Positions 44,402-53,078 of a stretch of 58,011 nucleotides of DNA are shown piece after piece. The notes under the pieces were generated by a model. It was not told where the DNA came from. It did not search any database and saw only the letters and a list, made by a program, of their open reading frames with translations. The number at the start of each line of letters is the position of its first letter. The stretch's first letter is position 1. The stretch comes from Nonomuraea deserti (lineage in GTDB: Bacteria > Actinomycetota > Actinomycetes > Streptosporangiales > Streptosporangiaceae): contig NZ_SMKO01000040.1 in the NCBI RefSeq assembly GCF_004348685.1, positions 1 through 58,011 of the forward strand. The letters are read 5' to 3'. The translations under genes were made by a program, and so were the position numbers.

Positions 44402-44911
44402 GTGACCGGCCCAGGTGCAGGAGGCCGTACTTTGCTGCTGACCGTCGTATTGCTGGGAGTGGGCGCCGCGGTGTTCGCCGTGCTGCGGTGGGTGCGGCGC
44501 AACACAGTGCTCGTGACGGTTGAGGGGCACAGCATGGAGCCGACCCTCCACGATGGGGACCGGGTACTCGTCCGGCGTCGCAAGGCGGCCCGCCTCAAGC
44601 CGGCGGACATCGTGGTGCTCGATCCTCCCGACACGGTCGTGGAAGCAGGTGCCGTGCGGCGCTCCCCTGTGACCGGACTCCAGGTGAAGCGGCTCGTGGC
44701 CCTGCCCGGCCAGCCGGTGCCGCCGGAGTTGCGTGCGGTCGTGAGGTCCGACCGGGTGCCTTCGGGGACGGTGCTGGTGCTCAGCGACAACCTGGATCGA
44801 GGCCTCGACTCGCGGGCATGGGGTCCCTATCCGGCAGCCGGGGTGCTCGGCGTGGTGCTGTTCCGGCCCCTGGGTGCGATCCCGCCTCGGCGGCCTGGCA
44901 CAGACTCGTGA
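44402..44911 (+). CDS. S26 family signal peptidase (second of two)
   Basis: A 169-residue single-domain type I signal peptidase starting at GTG after GAAGGGAG. A membrane helix (LLLTVVLLGVGAAVFAVL) is followed by the catalytic serine in VEGHSMEPTL, the lysine in LQVKRLVALPGQP, and VLVLSDNLDRGLDSRAWGPY as the closing box. It differs from the first S26 enzyme in sequence, so each may serve one precursor (inference). Confidence 0.9.
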   Translation: MTGPGAGGRTLLLTVVLLGVGAAVFAVLRWVRRNTVLVTVEGHSMEPTLHDGDRVLVRRRKAARLKPADIVVLDPPDTVVEAGAVRRSPVTGLQVKRLVALPGQPVPPELRAVVRSDRVPSGTVLVLSDNLDRGLDSRAWGPYPAAGVLGVVLFRPLGAIPPRRPGTDS

Positions 44912-44940
44912 GGGCTCGGCTGATGGGCCGGGCCGAGCCC
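44912..44940 (+). terminator. Terminator after the second S26 gene
   Basis: GGGCTCGGC pairs with GCCGAGCCC across an 11-base loop, starting right after the stop codon. It closes the peptide cluster. Confidence 0.75.
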
Positions 44941-45128
44941 CACGGGTTGGCGTCGCTTCTCCAGCGGAGCGATCAGAAACAACCGGCCAGGGCTCCTGAC
45001 GTGCCGCCGGTACCGGACGCCCGCAACGAGTATCGCCGCCGGAGCAGCCGCGCCGTACGCCCGCCCGCGCCGGGTGGTACCGCTCGTCCCACGCCCCGGC
45101 CCGGCTCCTCGACGATCGACCCCTGGCA

Positions 45129-45234
45129 CTGGAGAAGACGGTGGCACTGGTCACCGGAGCGAACAGAGGGCTGGGCCGCGAGACCGTCCGCGGATACCGG
45201 GGCACCACCGGAACGTGCACGCGGCTGGCCCGGT
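45129..45234 (+). pseudogene. N-terminal scrap of an SDR gene
   Basis: The frame LEKTVALVTGANRGLGRETV is the cofactor loop of a short-chain dehydrogenase. It ends at a TAG about 15 codons later. No other SDR part adjoins it. Confidence 0.6.
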
Positions 45235-45307
45235 AGGCCTTACCCGCAGCCATGAACCGCGTGAGCAGCCGCGGCTCATGGCTGGGGGTGGCGAGGCACC
45301 GATCGCC

Positions 45308-45342
45308 GGCACCGCCGGGTCCCATCGGGATCCGGCGGTGCC
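45308..45342. terminator. Hairpin terminator
   Basis: GGCACCGCCGG pairs perfectly with CCGGCGGTGCC across a 13-base loop, just downstream of the minus-strand gene that ends at 45360. Confidence 0.65.
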
Positions 45343-45359
45343 TTGGTGTGCGGCCCGGC

Positions 45360-45877
45360 TCACGTCGTCAGGCTGAGCAGGACCGTCAGGATCTCCTCCC
45401 TAGCGTGACCGGTGGTCGTGCCGAGCAGTTCGCCCAGCGGTTCGATCGCGCGGCGGACCTCCGGCCGGCCCGCGGCCCGGACCGCGCGGCGATCGGCGTG
45501 CAGGCGAAGCAGGACCAGGTTCTCCACCAGGACGCTTCCCTGCCAGGTCAGTTTCCTCAGCCCTTCGACGCGCAGGTCGGCCCGGGTGCTGTCGATGTTC
45601 TCGATGAACTGGCGCAGCGGCCTGTGCGCAGGTCGGTGCGCGGGGTCAGCCACACCTCCCCGGCGAGTCCTGCCCGCCTCCCACCCGGCCGGGATCGCGC
45701 GCAGCTCGGTGAGCACCTCCTCACACGGTCCGCAGCGACGACAGCAGCAGCCCCGGCGACGCTCAGCAGCACCTCACCCTGCCACGTCTCCTCGTCGTCC
45801 AGGCCCACCACGACCAGCAGGGCGTGGAACGCCTCCGACCGGGCGGTGTCGGCCGGATTCGAGGCCATCCACGGCAT
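45360..45877 (-). pseudogene. Frameshifted gene of unknown function
   Basis: It begins MPWMASNPADTARSEAFHAL at 45877 and, after one frame change near 45725, continues LTELRAIPAGWEAGRTRRGG to VLLSLTT. The product of about 170 residues contains the repeated phrase ETWQGEVLL / LTWQGSVLVENLVLLRL. I do not recognise the family. Confidence 0.4.
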
Positions 45878-45959
45878 GGGCCGCCTCCACCACGAGCACG
45901 GCGAGCACGGCGAGCACGAGCAGGCGCTCGACGACCACCGCCAGGCGCTCCGTCGGCGG

Positions 45960-46110
45960 GCCGGCAGGGGCGGATCGTGGAGGGGAGATCGAGGGTGCCG
46001 AGGATGGCGACAAGGATCGCCACCCCCAGGACGTAGCCGAGCTGGCGGCTGGTGTTGACCCCGTGCTCCGGCAGCCCGGGGTGGAGGAGCAGGAGCTGAG
46101 CTCCACTGAC
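45960..46110 (-). pseudogene. C-terminal scrap of a DHA2-type MFS transporter
   Basis: The minus-strand frame reads HGVNTSRQLGYVLGVAILVA, which matches the penultimate helix of EmrB/QacA-type exporters. It is fused out of frame to the replication-protein remnant upstream. Confidence 0.5.
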
Positions 46111-46124
46111 AACTCGTCGTGGAG

Positions 46125-46719
46125 CAGTTCCCAAGCCCGCATCGATTTCGGCTGTCCGGCTACGGTGGTCGCTTCGGCGAGAGGGATGATGAGCCGTACG
46201 CATCCGCTGGAGCGGGCGCCGCGCACCTTGTGGGAGGAATCGGTGACGCGGATCTGCCCGGCGCGGTTGTTCATCGGTCCTTTGTCGATGACGGGAGAGC
46301 GCTGAGCGAGCGCGCGTGCCACCCGGTGCAGCTCGGTCGATGGCACCAGCCGCGTGAACAGGACGTCCACGTGACGCCCGCTGTTGCAGGGAACGTCGGT
46401 GATGGCGCGGCCCTCGCACCGCTCGATGACGGCGGCAGTCTCGGCCGCGACTCGGGCGGCTGGGTCGGCGACGCCGAGAGCGCGGGCTCGCTTGATGTCG
46501 AGGTCGAGCACTAGCGCGTGGGTTGTCTCCGCGCGCCGGTTGGACGTGGGCACAGTGGTGGGGCGGTTCGGGTGCCGGGCGGTCAGCGGACGCTCATACT
46601 GCGCGGGGAACGTGACGCCTCCGTCCGCCGAGTAGCGGACGCGCGGCGCCTGCGCGATCAGCGGCGCGGGGGCGGCCCACGCCTGGACGGCCTCGACGCA
46701 CGATTTCTCCCACTCGGTT
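46125..46719 (-). pseudogene. Fragment of a primase-like replication protein of an accessory element
   Basis: HALVLDLDIKRARALG, DVPCNSGRHVDVLFTRLV and GQIRVTDSSHK follow the order of acidic, GGRH-like and PGS.HK-like motifs in prim-pol replication proteins of actinobacterial plasmids. The frame is open upstream (AAPAPLIAQAPRVRYSADGG) to about 46719, where it meets a glycosidase scrap. The C-terminal half is replaced by an MFS scrap. Assignment is by motif pattern. Confidence 0.5.
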
Positions 46720-46739
46720 GCCCCGTGTGCCGGGTATTA

Positions 46740-47173
46740 GGTTGTACGGGACGGCCATGCCGGTTCCGGTCCTCCAGTTCGGTCGGGTGGTCGAAGACGT
46801 ACAGATTGCACAACGGCGCGATTTCGGCTTCCAGCAGCGCGTCGTAGAAGTCGAGTCCGCGCGGGTTGATCCGCTTCCTACCGTCGGGCAGGAGGCGCTG
46901 GAAGTTGTAGGCGCGCAACCCGAGCTGGCGCATGAGTCCGACGTCGTCCCGGAAGCGACGGTAGAAGTCCGCCGAGACGTCGAAGTCCTGGCCGGCGGGC
47001 ACCCGCCCCGGAGCGTGCGCCCAGCGGTACATGATCGACTGGCCCGCCCCATCGGCGAGGGGGGAGCCCTCGTGCTGCAGCGCCGACGTCCCGGCACCCC
47101 ACAGATAGCCTTCCGGGAAGGCACGCCGGGGCTGCACCGGTTCAGCCGCTCTCGCCTGGCTGCCCTCAGTCAC
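46740..47173 (-). pseudogene. N-terminal fragment of a glycoside hydrolase family 1 enzyme
   Basis: A GTG at 47173 begins the product. FPEGYLWGAGTSALQHEGSP is the GH1 signature (normally FLWGxATSAxQxEG), with DFYRRFRDDVGLMRQLGLRA, YNFQRLLPDGRKRINPRGLD and FYDALLEAEIAPLCNLYVFD following. Similarity stops at about residue 145, before either catalytic glutamate. Confidence 0.75.
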
Positions 47174-48029
47174 GGAAGAAGCCCCGTAACTGTTGCGCGA
47201 CGAGCTCCGGTTTGCCGCCGTTGTCGGCGGCCAGGTGGCCCAGGTGGGGCAGTTCCGCTCGTCGGGCGTGCGGGATGGCGGCGTGCAGGGCGCTCAGCGC
47301 GTCCTTGAAGGGTTGTGCGCTCCGGCTGCCGCCGAGCAGAAGGACCTGCGCCTGTACGGCGGTGGCCGCGGAGATCAGGTTGGTGGCGTCGAGGACGAGG
47401 CGGGCTTCCTGGTGCATGGTGGGGATGAGGTCGTTGAGGGTGACCTCGCCGTCGGCCTGGCGAGCCTGGGCGCGCATCCCCAGGTTCATGAGCGGTGCCA
47501 GGACGGCTCGGGGCAGCATCCTGATCACCTGTGAGTCGTCGTTGGTGCCCTTGGCGACGGTCACCAGCGCGGCCCCTGGCCGTCCTTGGGCCATCTCCCG
47601 TTCGTAGCGGGGCAGCCATGCCACCGGTGAGTGGTCGCCGACCGGCAGCGGCGGCTCGTACAGGGCGATCTTGTAGTCTTCGGGGCAGGTCAGCGCCCAC
47701 CGCAGGATCGGGATCGCGCCTGCGCTGAGCCCGAAGACGTTGCGCGCCCCGGTCTGCTCCATCAGGGCCTGCACGTCCTCGGCGGCGTGCTGCAGCGTGA
47801 AGCCGGGCCCGTAAGGGCCGCTCATCCCCCGGCCCCGGTGATCGGGCAGATAGACGGTGAAATCGCCGCTGAACGCCGCGCCCAGCCGCATGAAGTTGTG
47901 GGCGGCCATCATCGAACCGTGCATCAGCACGACGCCCGGCCCTCTGCCGAATTGGCGATAGCCGATGACGGTGCCGTCCCGGGAGGTCACCGATCCGGTT
48001 TCGTAGGAAACTTCCTGTGCCTCACCCAT
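47166..48029 (-). CDS. Alpha/beta hydrolase
   Basis: A 287-residue hydrolase. VVLMHGSMMAAHNF is the oxyanion strand, DHRGRGMSGPYGP the conserved arginine loop, ARNVFGLSAGAIPILRWAL holds the nucleophile serine, and AELPHLGHLAADNGGKPE the histidine. Its stop overlaps the start of the GH1 fragment by eight bases. It looks intact. Confidence 0.9.
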   Translation of the reverse strand: MGEAQEVSYETGSVTSRDGTVIGYRQFGRGPGVVLMHGSMMAAHNFMRLGAAFSGDFTVYLPDHRGRGMSGPYGPGFTLQHAAEDVQALMEQTGARNVFGLSAGAIPILRWALTCPEDYKIALYEPPLPVGDHSPVAWLPRYEREMAQGRPGAALVTVAKGTNDDSQVIRMLPRAVLAPLMNLGMRAQARQADGEVTLNDLIPTMHQEARLVLDATNLISAATAVQAQVLLLGGSRSAQPFKDALSALHAAIPHARRAELPHLGHLAADNGGKPELVAQQLRGFFRD

Positions 48030-48033
48030 CGAG

Positions 48034-48492
48034 TCAAACCCTTCCGAATCGCGCGCGGATGGCGGTGCGATCCGCGCCGAGCGTGTCCAGCAGCACCGCT
48101 GCTGGATCAGGACGTTTGTGGGACAGCAGGCTGAGCAGGACGTGATGGATGCCGATCCGCTCCCGGCCTGCCTCTTTGCCCAGGCCGGTGAAGACCGCCT
48201 TGGCCGCCGGGGTCAGCGGGAGGCGATCACGTTCCCGGCCCGGAAGGACCGGCCCGGCGGACGTCGCCTGGACTCCTGCCGACGCCAGCGCGTCCTGGTC
48301 GAGGCTCTCCAGTGCCTCGCGCGCGGCGTCCAGACTCACCCCCAGAGCCTGGGCAGTGATCGAATCGGGGCCGATCAGCAGCGCCAGGAGCACGTGCTCA
48401 GTGCTCACCTTGCGGTCGCCCCTGCGCAGGGCCTCGGCGTTGGCGTCCAGGTACACCTGGCCCATGCCGAACGGCGGCTTCAATCTCACCAT
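48034..48492 (-). CDS. Clp N-terminal-domain protein
   Basis: A 152-residue protein made of two Clp_N repeats (KVSTEHVLLALLIGPDSITA and RIGIHHVLLSLLSHKRPDPA) without an ATPase domain. It starts at the ATG at 48492, seven bases after the stop of the small HTH gene, which is its usual actinobacterial partner. Stand-alone Clp_N proteins may act as adaptors or decoys for Clp proteases. Confidence 0.85.
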   Translation of the reverse strand: MVRLKPPFGMGQVYLDANAEALRRGDRKVSTEHVLLALLIGPDSITAQALGVSLDAAREALESLDQDALASAGVQATSAGPVLPGRERDRLPLTPAAKAVFTGLGKEAGRERIGIHHVLLSLLSHKRPDPAAVLLDTLGADRTAIRARFGRV

Positions 48493-48499
48493 GGCTGCC

Positions 48500-48724
48500 T
48501 CACTTCCCGTACTTGGTGTGAATGGATTGGCGGGTGACGCCCAGGGCGTCACCGATCTGCTGCCAGGACCAGCCCGCACGTCGGGCGGCGGCCACTTGAT
48601 TGGCCTCCATCCGTTCGGCGAGCCGCCGCAGGGCCAGCACCGCCCACAGACCCTTCGCGGGATCATCGGACGTCAGGGCGGAGGACAGACGATTCACGGA
48701 CATGGCGTCAGTTTGATTTGACAT
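48500..48724 (-). CDS. Small HTH protein paired with the Clp_N gene
   Basis: A 74-residue protein from the ATG at 48724 (67 residues from 48703). [20 protein letters not shown] is a clear helix-turn-helix, preceded by [20 protein letters not shown]. The pair HTH plus Clp_N is common in actinobacteria. A 20-bp palindrome overlaps its start. Confidence 0.8.
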   Translation of the reverse strand: MSNQTDAMSVNRLSSALTSDDPAKGLWAVLALRRLAERMEANQVAAARRAGWSWQQIGDALGVTRQSIHTKYGK

Positions 48725-48738
48725 TCGCTCGAATGTCA
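48719..48738. promoter_or_regulatory. Palindrome at the HTH gene start
   Basis: TGACATTCG and CGAATGTCA are separated by CT. It overlaps the ATG of the HTH gene and the end of the broken ABC domain, and may be the HTH protein's own operator. Confidence 0.45.
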
Positions 48739-51700
48739 TTGGTGATGGTGGTGCGGCCGGCCGACAGCGTGGTGAGGGCTTGCTGGACGGCGTGTTCGGT
48801 TTCGGTGTCCAGGGCGCTGGTGGCCTCGTCCAGAATGAGGATCGGCGGGTTGCGCAGGATGGTGCGGGCGATGGCCAGGCGTTGTTTCTCCCCGCCGGAG
48901 AAGCGGTGTCCGCGCTCGCCGACCAGGGTGTCGTAGCCGTCGGGGAAGGCGGCGATGTGGTCGTGGATCTGGGCGGCCTTGGCGGCCTGGACAATTTCGT
49001 CGTCGGTGGCGTCGGGTTTGGCGAAGCGCAAGTTGTCGGCCACGGAGGCGCAGCAGGTACGGCTCCTGGGACACCACGCCGACTGCGGCGGCGAGGGTGT
49101 CGAAGGCGAGGTCGCGTACGTCGACGCCGTCGATCTGCACGCTTCCGGCGGTGACGTCGTACAGGCGCGGCACCAGATAGCTCAGGGTGGTCATGCCGGA
49201 CCCGGTCTCGCCCACGATCGCCAGGCTGCTTCCTGCCGGGACGGTTAAGTCGATGTTGCTGAGCGTCCTGCCGTCGGCGACGGCGTCGTAGGAATAGTCC
49301 ACGCCGGTGAAGGTCACCTCGCCCCGGATGTGCGGCAGACGTACCGGCCGGGACGGTTCGGCGATGTCGACGGGCAGGTCAAGGTAGTCGAAGATGCGGC
49401 TGAACAGCGCCAGTGAGCTTTGCAGGTCTATCCCGGTGGCCAGCAGCGACAGGGTCGGCCGGAACAGGGACTGTTGCAGGGTGACAAAGGCGACGAGGGT
49501 GCCGAGGGTGACCGTCGGCGCGCCGAGGGCGGCAGCGTGGCCGGCGTAGTAGTAGAGCAGCGCCGGCAGGGTGGTCATCGCGATCTGGATGCCGGCCATC
49601 CGCCACCGGCCGGTCATGCTGGAGCTGACCTCGAGCCCGGCCAGGGCGGCCGACTCGGTGGTGAAGGTGTCGGTGAGGGAGCCGGATCGGCCCATGGTGC
49701 GGCCCAGCAGGATGCCGCTGACCGACAGGGACTCCTGCACCTCGGCCGACATGGCGGCGAGCTGGGCCTGCCGCTTGGCGGTGATCTGCTTGCGTTCGGC
49801 GCCGACTCGTCTGCTGATCAGTACGAAGATGGGCAGGAGCAGCAGGGACACGACGGTCAGCCGCCAGTCCAGGGCGAGCATCGCGACCACGGCGGCCATG
49901 ACGGTGGCGAGGTTGGCCACCAGCGAGGTCGCCGTCGAGGTGACGGTGGACTGCATGCCGCCGATGTCGTTGGCGATGCGGGACTGGATCTCGCCGGTGC
50001 GGGTGCGGGTGAAGAACGCCAGCGACATGCGCTGCAGCCGGGCGTAGACGGCAGCACGCAGGTGGTGCATGACGCTCTGCCCGACCTGGGTGGACAGGTA
50101 CGTCTGCGCCACGTTGAACACGCTGGTGGCGACCGTCACGGCGATCATGCCGCCGACCAGCAGACTCAGCAGGGCGAGACGCTGCTGTGGGATCGCCACG
50201 TCCAGCACCTCGCGCAGCAGGAACGGCGAGGCCACCGAGACCAGCGAGGAAAGGCCGACGAGCAGCGCGATCAGCAGGAGCCTGCCGCGATGGGGGCGGA
50301 ACAGGCCCACGATTCGCCGCACTGGTGCCCGAGGTGGCGCGTGCGACTGGGAGGAGGTCTGGCCCAGCCGGGCGTTGACGAGGATCAGCACGGCGATCGC
50401 GCCGATGCCCAGGATGGTCGCGGCCCAGGCGGTGGCGTTGGTGTAGCCGTGCACGATTCCCGCCTGAGAGGCGGCCTGCGGGTGAGCAGCGGTGGCGGTG
50501 GCCGCGATGGTGCTCAACACGGCCAGTCCGATCGAGGCGCCGACCTGCTCGGACACGTTGAAGACCGCCCCGGCGATGCCGGAGTCGCGTCCGGGGACCT
50601 GGTAGGTGGCCAGGTTGGCGGCGACCGGCGACATCGTCCCCAGCCCCAGCCCGATCGCCAGCAGCGCGGGCAGCACGGTGCCGGCGTAGCCGCTGTCGAG
50701 GCCGAGGCGGGTCAGCCAGCCCATGCCTGCCGCCGCCAGTGCCAGCCCGGCGGCCAAGGGCAAACGGGCCGGCAGGCGGGTCATCACGCGGCCGGTCAGT
50801 GTGGAGGCGATCAGCACGCCGGCGGCGAACGGCAGGAAGGCCAGACCGGCTTGCAGCGCGGTGTAGCCGGCGACGGTCTGCAGGTAGAACGATACGAGCA
50901 GGAACATCCCGAACATGGCGATCATGACGAGCGTGAAGGCGAGGTAGGCGCCGCCGCGGCTGCGGTGTGCGACGATCCTCAGCGGCAGCAGCGGGTTGGG
51001 CCTGCGGGCCTCGACCACGACGAATGCCACCAGCAGCGCCAGACCGGCGCCGAGCGGCCCCGCCGTCAGCGGAGCGGCCCACCCGTGGGTGGCGGCGTTG
51101 CTGAAGCCGTACACCAGCGCCACCAGCCCGGCGGTGCCCAGGACCGCGCCCACGACGTCGATCCGAGGCCGTTCCTGGCCGCGGCTTTCCGCCAGCACCA
51201 GGGCGGCTCCGGCCGCGGCGCTCAGCGCGAGCGGGATGTTGACGTACATCACCCACTGCCAGCTCAGATACTCGGTGAGCAGGCCGCCGAGCACCAGTCC
51301 GACTCCAGAGCCGCCCCCCATCGCGGTGCCGAACACGGCGAACGCCCGGCCCCGTTCGCGTGGGTCCGGGAAGGTGGTCGCGACCAGCGCCAGCGCCGTG
51401 GGTGCCAGCAGTGCGCCGAAGGCGCCCTGGGCCGCGCGGGCCGCCACCAGCATGCCGAGGTTTGTCGCGGCACCGCCCACGGCGGAGGCCGCCGCGAAGC
51501 CCGCCAGCGCGATCAGGAACGCCCGCTTGCGGCCAATGCGGTCGGCGACGCGGCCGCCGACCAGCAGCAGTCCGGCGAAGGCCAGGGTGTAGGCGGTGAC
51601 CACCCAGTGGCGCTCGCCGGGGGTGACATCGAGCGCCTGGCCGATCGAGGGCAGCGCGACGTTCACGATGGTGACGTCGAAGACCACCATGAGCTGGCCA

Positions 51701-51765
51701 AGCGCGATCACTAACAGCGCCCACCAGCGTCTGGGGTCGGAAGGTTCGGTTGTTGCCGTGGACAT
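48736..51765 (-). pseudogene. Fused MFS (DHA2) and ABC exporter with damaged ATPase
   Basis: The frame opens MSTATTEPSDPRRWW at 51765. Residues 1-480 are a complete 14-helix EmrB/QacA exporter (FDVTIVNVALPSIGQAL, GGRVADRIGRKRAF). Without a stop it continues into an ABC membrane domain (about 490-790) and an ATPase. The ATPase is impaired three ways: Walker A reads GETGSGMTT, with Met in place of the essential Lys; one base is lost at about 49050, after SQEPYLL; and in the second frame, after [19 protein letters not shown] and [12 protein letters not shown], the end [11 protein letters not shown] replaces the H-loop and tail. The MFS half could still work. It is divergent from a MarR gene. Confidence 0.85.
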
Positions 51766-51782
51766 GAGATCCTCCCTATAAA

Positions 51783-51823
51783 TATCAGCTTTGCTGATAA
51801 AAGTGTTATCAGCAAAGCTGATA
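51783..51823. promoter_or_regulatory. Large MarR-type operator
   Basis: TATCAGCTTTGCTGATAA and TTATCAGCAAAGCTGATA are perfect inverted copies separated by five bases. Each arm is itself a palindrome around TTT or AAA. It fills the gap between the MFS-ABC start and the MarR start, so it can hold two dimers controlling both genes. Confidence 0.85.
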
Positions 51824-51833
51824 CAGTGTCAAG

Positions 51834-52309
51834 GTGGCACAAGAGCTCAGGTATTTCCTCCGCGCATCCAATGTGGTGCGGGCCGCGGTGCGGCACGCCC
51901 TCACCGACCTGGACCTCACACCGGTTCAGAACACGGTGCTGCACATGATCGCCGCCACCCCCGGCAGTTCCTCGGCCGAGCTGGCGCGGCGCACCCACGT
52001 CAAACCCCAGACCATGCACAAGTCGTGAACGACCTGGAAAGCCGAGGAGCGCTAGCGCTCCAGCCTCGCCCCGGCCACGGCCGCATCCTCGATGCCCAGC
52101 TGACCGACAAGGGCCGGCAACTCCTGGCCGAAGCGGATCTCCTGACCGAGGCCATCGAAGACCGCATGACCACAGGCCTCGACGAGCAGCAACGCCAACA
52201 ACTGCTCCACCTGCTCCAGCACTGCACCACAGCCCTCGACCCGCCACCCGAAGCCCAGCAGGGACACCCTGGCCCGGAGACCCCGCAGAAAGGCGCCACC
52301 CATCACTGA
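51834..52309 (+). pseudogene. MarR family regulator with a frameshift
   Basis: It starts at GTG with AQELRYFLRASNVVRAAVRH and the winged helix SSSAELARRTHVKPQTMHK. One G is missing at about 52022, giving an early TGA after 64 residues. In the next frame VVNDLESRGALALQPRPGHG and DAQLTDKGRQLLAEADLLTE complete a normal MarR protein. The truncated product lacks the wing and dimer helices and should not repress. Confidence 0.85.
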
Positions 52310-52454
52310 TCGTGCGTCAGCACATCCGCGCCGCCCATCCCTACAAGCGATCGCTACGCCCGCAGGACAGGCGACTCCAGTAGACGGCCAGTAGACGGCG
52401 GGTCGAGGGACTCTCCGGTGCGGTCCTGGAGCAACACGGCGTCCAGCCTGACGG

Positions 52455-52590
52455 TCACCAGGCGTTGAGCGCCGCCACGATCTGCTCCTCCTCACAGTCA
52501 AGGTGCGTCTCCAGTTCTGCGGCCAGGCGCTCGAACTCCGCGCGGATGTCCGTGGCGTTCGTGCCGTCGAGGAGCGCCGACCGCATACGT
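52455..52590 (-). pseudogene. C-terminal fragment of a hemerythrin-domain protein
   Basis: Read on the minus strand, [20 protein letters not shown] and [19 protein letters not shown] match the final helices of hemerythrin-like proteins, where the usual E-x-H-x2-Y-E-E-x2-L pattern binds iron. Here a Cys replaces the usual Tyr. The N-terminal helices are absent. Confidence 0.55.
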
Positions 52591-52744
52591 GCCACGCCAG
52601 AACTGCTCCAGCCCACGCAGGGTCATGGGGCGCGTGCCGGAGGCGCGTCCTGCAGGTCGAGTCGGGCGAGCAGGTCACTGCACTGGTCCGTGTCGGTCGT
52701 CAAGCAGTCACGACCTTGTTTCCCACGGAGTTCGCGCTGCCCAT

Positions 52745-52919
52745 CCGTGAGGACGCCTCCCGTATCCGCACCGGCACCGCACTCCGAATCATGGTCAGGT
52801 TCCGCAAGCTCGCCATCGCCCTGGCCCGCCCGATCGGCCGGATCGACATCGCCGCCGCCACCGACCACCATCGCAGCCACCCCGCCGACGCCTTTCAGCT
52901 ACGCGGTTCCGCAGCATGA
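52745..52919 (+). mobile_element. ISAs1-family transposase C-terminal remnant
   Basis: [20 protein letters not shown] and [17 protein letters not shown] are the typical last 55 residues of ISAs1 transposases (EDASRVRTG, N.R.LAI, NIA.A.RHHARDP). The rest of the element is missing. Confidence 0.75.
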
Positions 52920-53078
52920 GAACGCTATGGCCCTGCCTTCGAACAGGTGAACTCGTTAGTGAAACCATATTTGATTGTCCAAGAGTCGGGTTGTCGCGTG
53001 TGGTCACCAATTCGATGGGGATAGGTGTCCACGTGCGCTCCGGCGGTGGTCTGGCGCTGCAAAGGCTTAGGAGGTCTG

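Noticed and set aside
39840..44911. Reading the Cys-rich peptides as lanthipeptides, lasso peptides or thiopeptides
   Set aside because: No LanB/C/M, YcaO, lasso cyclase, radical-SAM or dehydrogenase genes adjoin them, and the cores have few dehydratable residues relative to cysteines.
49420..51714. A 764-codon open frame on the plus strand opposite the MFS-ABC gene
   Set aside because: It is the compositional shadow of the opposite strand: extremely Gly/Gln/His/Arg-rich, no domain, no ribosome site.
52375..52402. Tandem repeat AGTAGACGGC as a regulatory or replication repeat
   Set aside because: Only two copies, without context.
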